Origin: Candidatus Woesearchaeota archaeon
Lineage (GTDB): Archaea > Nanobdellota > Nanobdellia > Woesearchaeales > WAPJ01
Direction: 5' to 3'
Assembly (NCBI GenBank): GCA_015520785.1
Contig: WAPJ01000085.1
Coordinates: 1-6,943, forward strand
DNA: 6,943 nt
In this document: piece after piece, positions 6,098-6,943 of the stretch
Layout: the number at the start of each line of letters is the position of its first letter
Numbering within the stretch: position 1 is the first letter of the stretch
The notes under the pieces: generated by a model
Databases searched by the model: none
What the model was told of the DNA's origin: nothing
What the model saw: the letters and a program-made list of their open reading frames with translations, nothing else
Translations under genes and position numbers: made by a program

Positions 6098-6943
6098 CTA
6101 CTCGGCCTGCATGACACGCTTTGCGCGGAGGGGTTTTAAGCGTAGCTGGCCGCGCGGCCTCCGGCCGGCGAGGGTTTTCTCAACAAGCAGGCGGAAGTCC
6201 TGGAGGACACTCATATAGCGAATGTACGCTTCATACGGGCTGTCATACGCGTTGAAATACGCGTGCACGTCACCATCCGCGAACCATTTCGTGCACATAT
6301 AGTAGAAGTGGTCACTCGTCTGTAAGCGCCGCCAGGTTTCAATCAAACGCTCATCCCGCGTCGCGAGAACCTTCTCCTTGAGAGCGTAAATGCTCTCGAA
6401 CGCGGCTTTCTGCATGGGATTCTCCAGCCAGGCGGAGAGGTCGCGCTCAGTGTCAGCCCAGCTCGTCCAGCGGGGATAGCTGATCACATCCCGCGGCTGG
6501 AGCTTTGCCGCGTCGCTCACCGTGGCAAACGTAAAGCCGGGATGCTCGTGGAGCATGCGGATGAGGTGTTCCATGAAGGGGAAGATACCAGTATCCTCCC
6601 ACTGGTGTTCACCAAAGGTTTCAAAATCCATGAAGAGGCTGATCACATCCTCATGCTGGACTGCCTCGAGCCAGGCGAGATACTTTTCGGCCGTGAGTGG
6701 CCATTCCTTCCACTGCCGATCGGAGAAGCGGAAGGCAATATCATCCGAGAGCCGATAATTCTTCGTGAGCAGTCGCACGCTCCGCGATGGATCCTCATAC
6801 ACGTAGTTGGGACTCCGCCAGCCGAGCATCTCCTCCCAGCCTTCCACCAGCACGGCAGTATAGCCGTGACGGGCGATGCGTGGTGCGAGCATGTCATGAT
6901 AGGCGAGCTCTGTATTCCGGAAGACGCGTGGCCGCGTCTGGAA
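6098..6943 (-). CDS. GH57 glycoside hydrolase, archaeal alpha-amylase type (partial, 5' end missing)
   Basis: The frame enters from the right edge and ends at TAG (6098), giving 281 visible residues. GH57 enzymes hydrolyse or transfer alpha-glucans through a Glu nucleophile and an Asp acid/base on a (beta/alpha)7 barrel. The visible part begins VFRNTELAYHD, then GWRSPNYVY (41-49), LTKNYRLSDDIAFRFSDR (59-76) and the key block LFMDFETFGEHQW (103-115). D106 aligns with the acid/base Asp of the D-x-E-K/T-F-G motif in the family. TVSDA (141-145) fits the fifth conserved region. The segment SWADTERDLSAWLENPMQ (161-178) starts the helical C-terminal bundle typical of archaeal members such as the Methanocaldococcus jannaschii enzyme. 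The N-terminal regions with the nucleophile Glu are outside. The last about 22 residues are very basic (GRRPRGQLRLKPLRAKR), an unusual tail. A cytoplasmic role in storage glucan turnover is inferred; the exact substrate is uncertain. Confidence 0.9.
   Translation of the reverse strand, partial: FQTRPRVFRNTELAYHDMLAPRIARHGYTAVLVEGWEEMLGWRSPNYVYEDPSRSVRLLTKNYRLSDDIAFRFSDRQWKEWPLTAEKYLAWLEAVQHEDVISLFMDFETFGEHQWEDTGIFPFMEHLIRMLHEHPGFTFATVSDAAKLQPRDVISYPRWTSWADTERDLSAWLENPMQKAAFESIYALKEKVLATRDERLIETWRRLQTSDHFYYMCTKWFADGDVHAYFNAYDSPYEAYIRYMSVLQDFRLLVEKTLAGRRPRGQLRLKPLRAKRVMQAE

Noticed and set aside
1..6943. CRISPR array, tRNA, rRNA or insertion sequence
   Set aside because: I saw no regularly spaced repeats, cloverleaf-like segment, transposase motif or terminal inverted repeats on either strand.

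Overview
The window looks like part of an archaeal chromosome, most likely a DPANN-type archaeon related to Woesearchaeota or Pacearchaeota. Three things suggest this. TTTAAAA and CTTAAATA boxes lie about 26 bases ahead of plausible start codons. The two large surface proteins carry signatures that I recall as recurrent in DPANN genomes. The GH57 glycosidase and the DUF5752-like protein are also of archaeal type. I could not run a database search, so the lineage is an inference. Base composition is moderately GC-rich, roughly 55% by eye. All convincing genes are on the minus strand, so the text below reads from high to low coordinates.

Right end (6098-6943): the C-terminal 281 codons of a GH57 glycoside hydrolase of the archaeal alpha-amylase type; its N-terminus lies outside the window. 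A 44-base gap, which holds a clear archaeal TATA box, separates it from a 240-residue protein (5331-6053). That protein has an N-terminal DUF5752-like domain, a charged helical stretch, a Pro/Ser-rich linker and one C-terminal membrane anchor. The pair suggests alpha-glucan metabolism with a membrane-tethered accessory protein.

Middle (4935-5330): about 400 bases without a convincing large gene. On the + strand it switches abruptly from about 89% pyrimidine to about 85% purine near 5150-5170. It holds a probable U-rich terminator for the DUF5752 gene, a possible 38-codon ORF and the promoter of the next unit.

Left part (1-4934): a two-gene unit joined by an ATGA overlap. The first gene encodes a 705-residue protein with an N-terminal class III (pilin-like) signal or anchor and a large cysteine-containing ectodomain. 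The second encodes at least 940 residues: a Sec-type signal peptide, tandem Ig-like domains and a cysteine-rich helical C-terminal region that runs off the left edge. Both look extracytoplasmic and disulfide-stabilised, and translational coupling suggests they act together at the cell surface. This unit is the best candidate here for an undescribed system.
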